From: a bacterium
Lineage (GTDB): Bacteria > Actinomycetota > Acidimicrobiia > Acidimicrobiales > CATQHL01
DNA: 5,500 nt
Direction: 5' to 3'
NCBI GenBank assembly: GCA_026713745.1
Contig: JAPONU010000263.1
Coordinates: 1-5,500 of the forward strand
Positions within the stretch are counted from its first letter, which is position 1. Each line of letters begins with the position of its first letter. Shown here in pieces: positions 4,556 through 5,500 of this stretch. Below the pieces are notes generated by a model. It was not told the DNA's origin, ran no database searches, and saw only the letters and a program-made list of their open reading frames with translations. A program made the translations under genes and the position numbers.

Positions 4556-5500
4556 GCCCGTTGACGAGCCGTCCGGAGCAATGACCTGATCGAGTCGGCC
4601 TGCACGATCATGGCCACGAGGATGGCGATGCCGAGCGCCAACTCCCGGGCGAAGGACGTGTAGCCGGCGAAGACCAGCGAACTGTTGATCTCCGATATGA
4701 GCACCATGCCGAGGAACGCCCCGAACAGCGTCCCCGCCCCCCCGGTCACGGCCACGCCCCCGATGATCGGTCCGGCGAGCGTCGACAGCAGCCAGGTCTG
4801 GCCGCCGCTGGGCTGACCTGAACCGAGCTCGACTGTCAGCAGGATCCCGCCCACGGCCGCCAGGAGGCCGCTGATGACGTAGGTCAGCATCACGGTCCGC
4901 CTGGTGGGAACGCCGGAGGTGCGCGCCGCCTCCACGTTGGCGCCGAGCAGGTAGGTCCGCACCCCCCAGACGGTGAGATGCAGGAACACCCCGAACAGCA
5001 GCAGGACGCCGAGGTAGACGAACACGGAGGGGTGGATCCCGAGCCGTTTGGTGACCAGGAACGTGAGGCCCTCGCGCGGGTAGACCTGCGGGACGCCCTT
5101 GGTGGCAAGCACCGCCGCGCCGTAAAAGACGCTCCCCGTGCCCAGCGTGCCGATGATGGGGTTGATGCGGATGATCCCCACGACGACGGCGTTCACCAGC
5201 CCGAGGCCCATGCCGATGAGCAGCACCAGCACGATGGTCTCGGGAGCGCCCAGCCCGCTGTGCAGGAGCACCGCCGTGATGAGTCCGGTGAGCCCCGCGA
5301 TCGAGCCGATCGAGAGATCGAAGTTCCCTCCGATGAGCACGATGGTCTGCCCGACGGCGGCGACGCCGACCGGCGCCGCGGCGCGCAGGATGTTGGTGAC
5401 GTTCAACCAGCTGGCGAAGCGCGTGTCGATGATGACCGTGATCACGCCGACCGCTATGACCGCCGCGAGGATGACCTTCGGGTACCGCTGCGCGCCGAAC
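4522..5500 (-). CDS. RbsC-family ABC transporter permease (5' end outside window)
   Basis: This is an inner-membrane subunit of a CUT2-type (ribose/xylose/AI-2-like) ABC importer. The visible 325 residues are read from the window edge at 5499 down to TGA at 4522-4524. The frame is open past 5500, so the start lies outside; a GTG at 5445 is internal, since the first membrane segment (ILAAVIAVGVITVII) already precedes it. Family marks: APVGVAAVGQTIVLIGGNFDLSIGSIAG (42-69), matching the GGIDLSVGS box; IGTLGTGSVFYG (116-127); LGANVEAARTSGV (185-197), the cytoplasmic EAA-like loop that contacts the ATPase; and GGVAVTGGAGTLFGAFLG (247-264). I count about eight to nine hydrophobic segments. The tail after SIRSLLRTARQRARQR is basic, as expected inside the cell. 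The binding protein and ATPase must be encoded beyond 5500. The gene converges on the aminotransferase with a 7-bp gap, so the two are not in one operon. Substrate cannot be assigned. Confidence 0.95.
   Translation of the reverse strand, partial: FGAQRYPKVILAAVIAVGVITVIIDTRFASWLNVTNILRAAAPVGVAAVGQTIVLIGGNFDLSIGSIAGLTGLITAVLLHSGLGAPETIVLVLLIGMGLGLVNAVVVGIIRINPIIGTLGTGSVFYGAAVLATKGVPQVYPREGLTFLVTKRLGIHPSVFVYLGVLLLFGVFLHLTVWGVRTYLLGANVEAARTSGVPTRRTVMLTYVISGLLAAVGGILLTVELGSGQPSGGQTWLLSTLAGPIIGGVAVTGGAGTLFGAFLGMVLISEINSSLVFAGYTSFARELALGIAILVAMIVQADSIRSLLRTARQRARQRVGEEPGE

Noticed and set aside
1..5500. CRISPR arrays, tRNA/rRNA genes, transposases, phage or toxin-antitoxin genes
   Set aside because: No regularly spaced repeats, RNA-gene signatures or matching protein motifs were seen on either strand.

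Overview
The window is GC-rich chromosomal DNA in which nearly every base is coding. Codon use, GTG starts and a normal housekeeping gene set point to a high-GC bacterium. Actinobacteriota, perhaps a deep branch such as Acidimicrobiia, is my best guess; this is inference from composition, the recA-miaB neighbourhood and a GAAC-N4-GTTC-like SOS half-site, with no phylogeny behind it.

Layout: (1) On the minus strand at the left edge lies the N-terminal part of miaB (tRNA methylthiotransferase), running off the window. Just upstream of it on the same strand is a complete recA. The 110-bp gap between them has no room for recX and carries a small ATTCC...GGAAT hairpin resembling dispersed dRS3-type repeats. 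(2) A divergent control region of about 206 bp (1352-1557) separates recA from msrB on the plus strand. It holds strong Shine-Dalgarno sites on both sides, a degenerate LexA-like site on the recA side and a perfect 8-bp-arm inverted repeat near msrB. (3) On the plus strand follow msrB (methionine-R-sulfoxide reductase), an isopenicillin-N-synthase-type Fe(II)/2-oxoglutarate oxygenase and a class III PLP aminotransferase. The latter two lie 77 bp apart and are probably co-transcribed. (4) On the minus strand at the right edge, convergent with the aminotransferase and separated from it by 7 bp, is an RbsC-family ABC sugar-type permease that runs off the window.

How they work together: recA and miaB are housekeeping genes (DNA repair and tRNA modification). 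msrB is a repair enzyme for oxidised methionine. The oxygenase and aminotransferase look like a small accessory metabolic pair acting on an unidentified amine, amino acid or related small molecule. The permease may belong to a neighbouring import operon whose ATPase and binding protein would lie beyond position 5500. I see no CRISPR array, tRNA, rRNA, transposase or phage gene, and no convincing new defence or mobile system. The points most worth checking are the palindrome in the recA/msrB divergent region, the dRS3-like repeat with the missing recX, and the unassigned oxygenase/aminotransferase pair.
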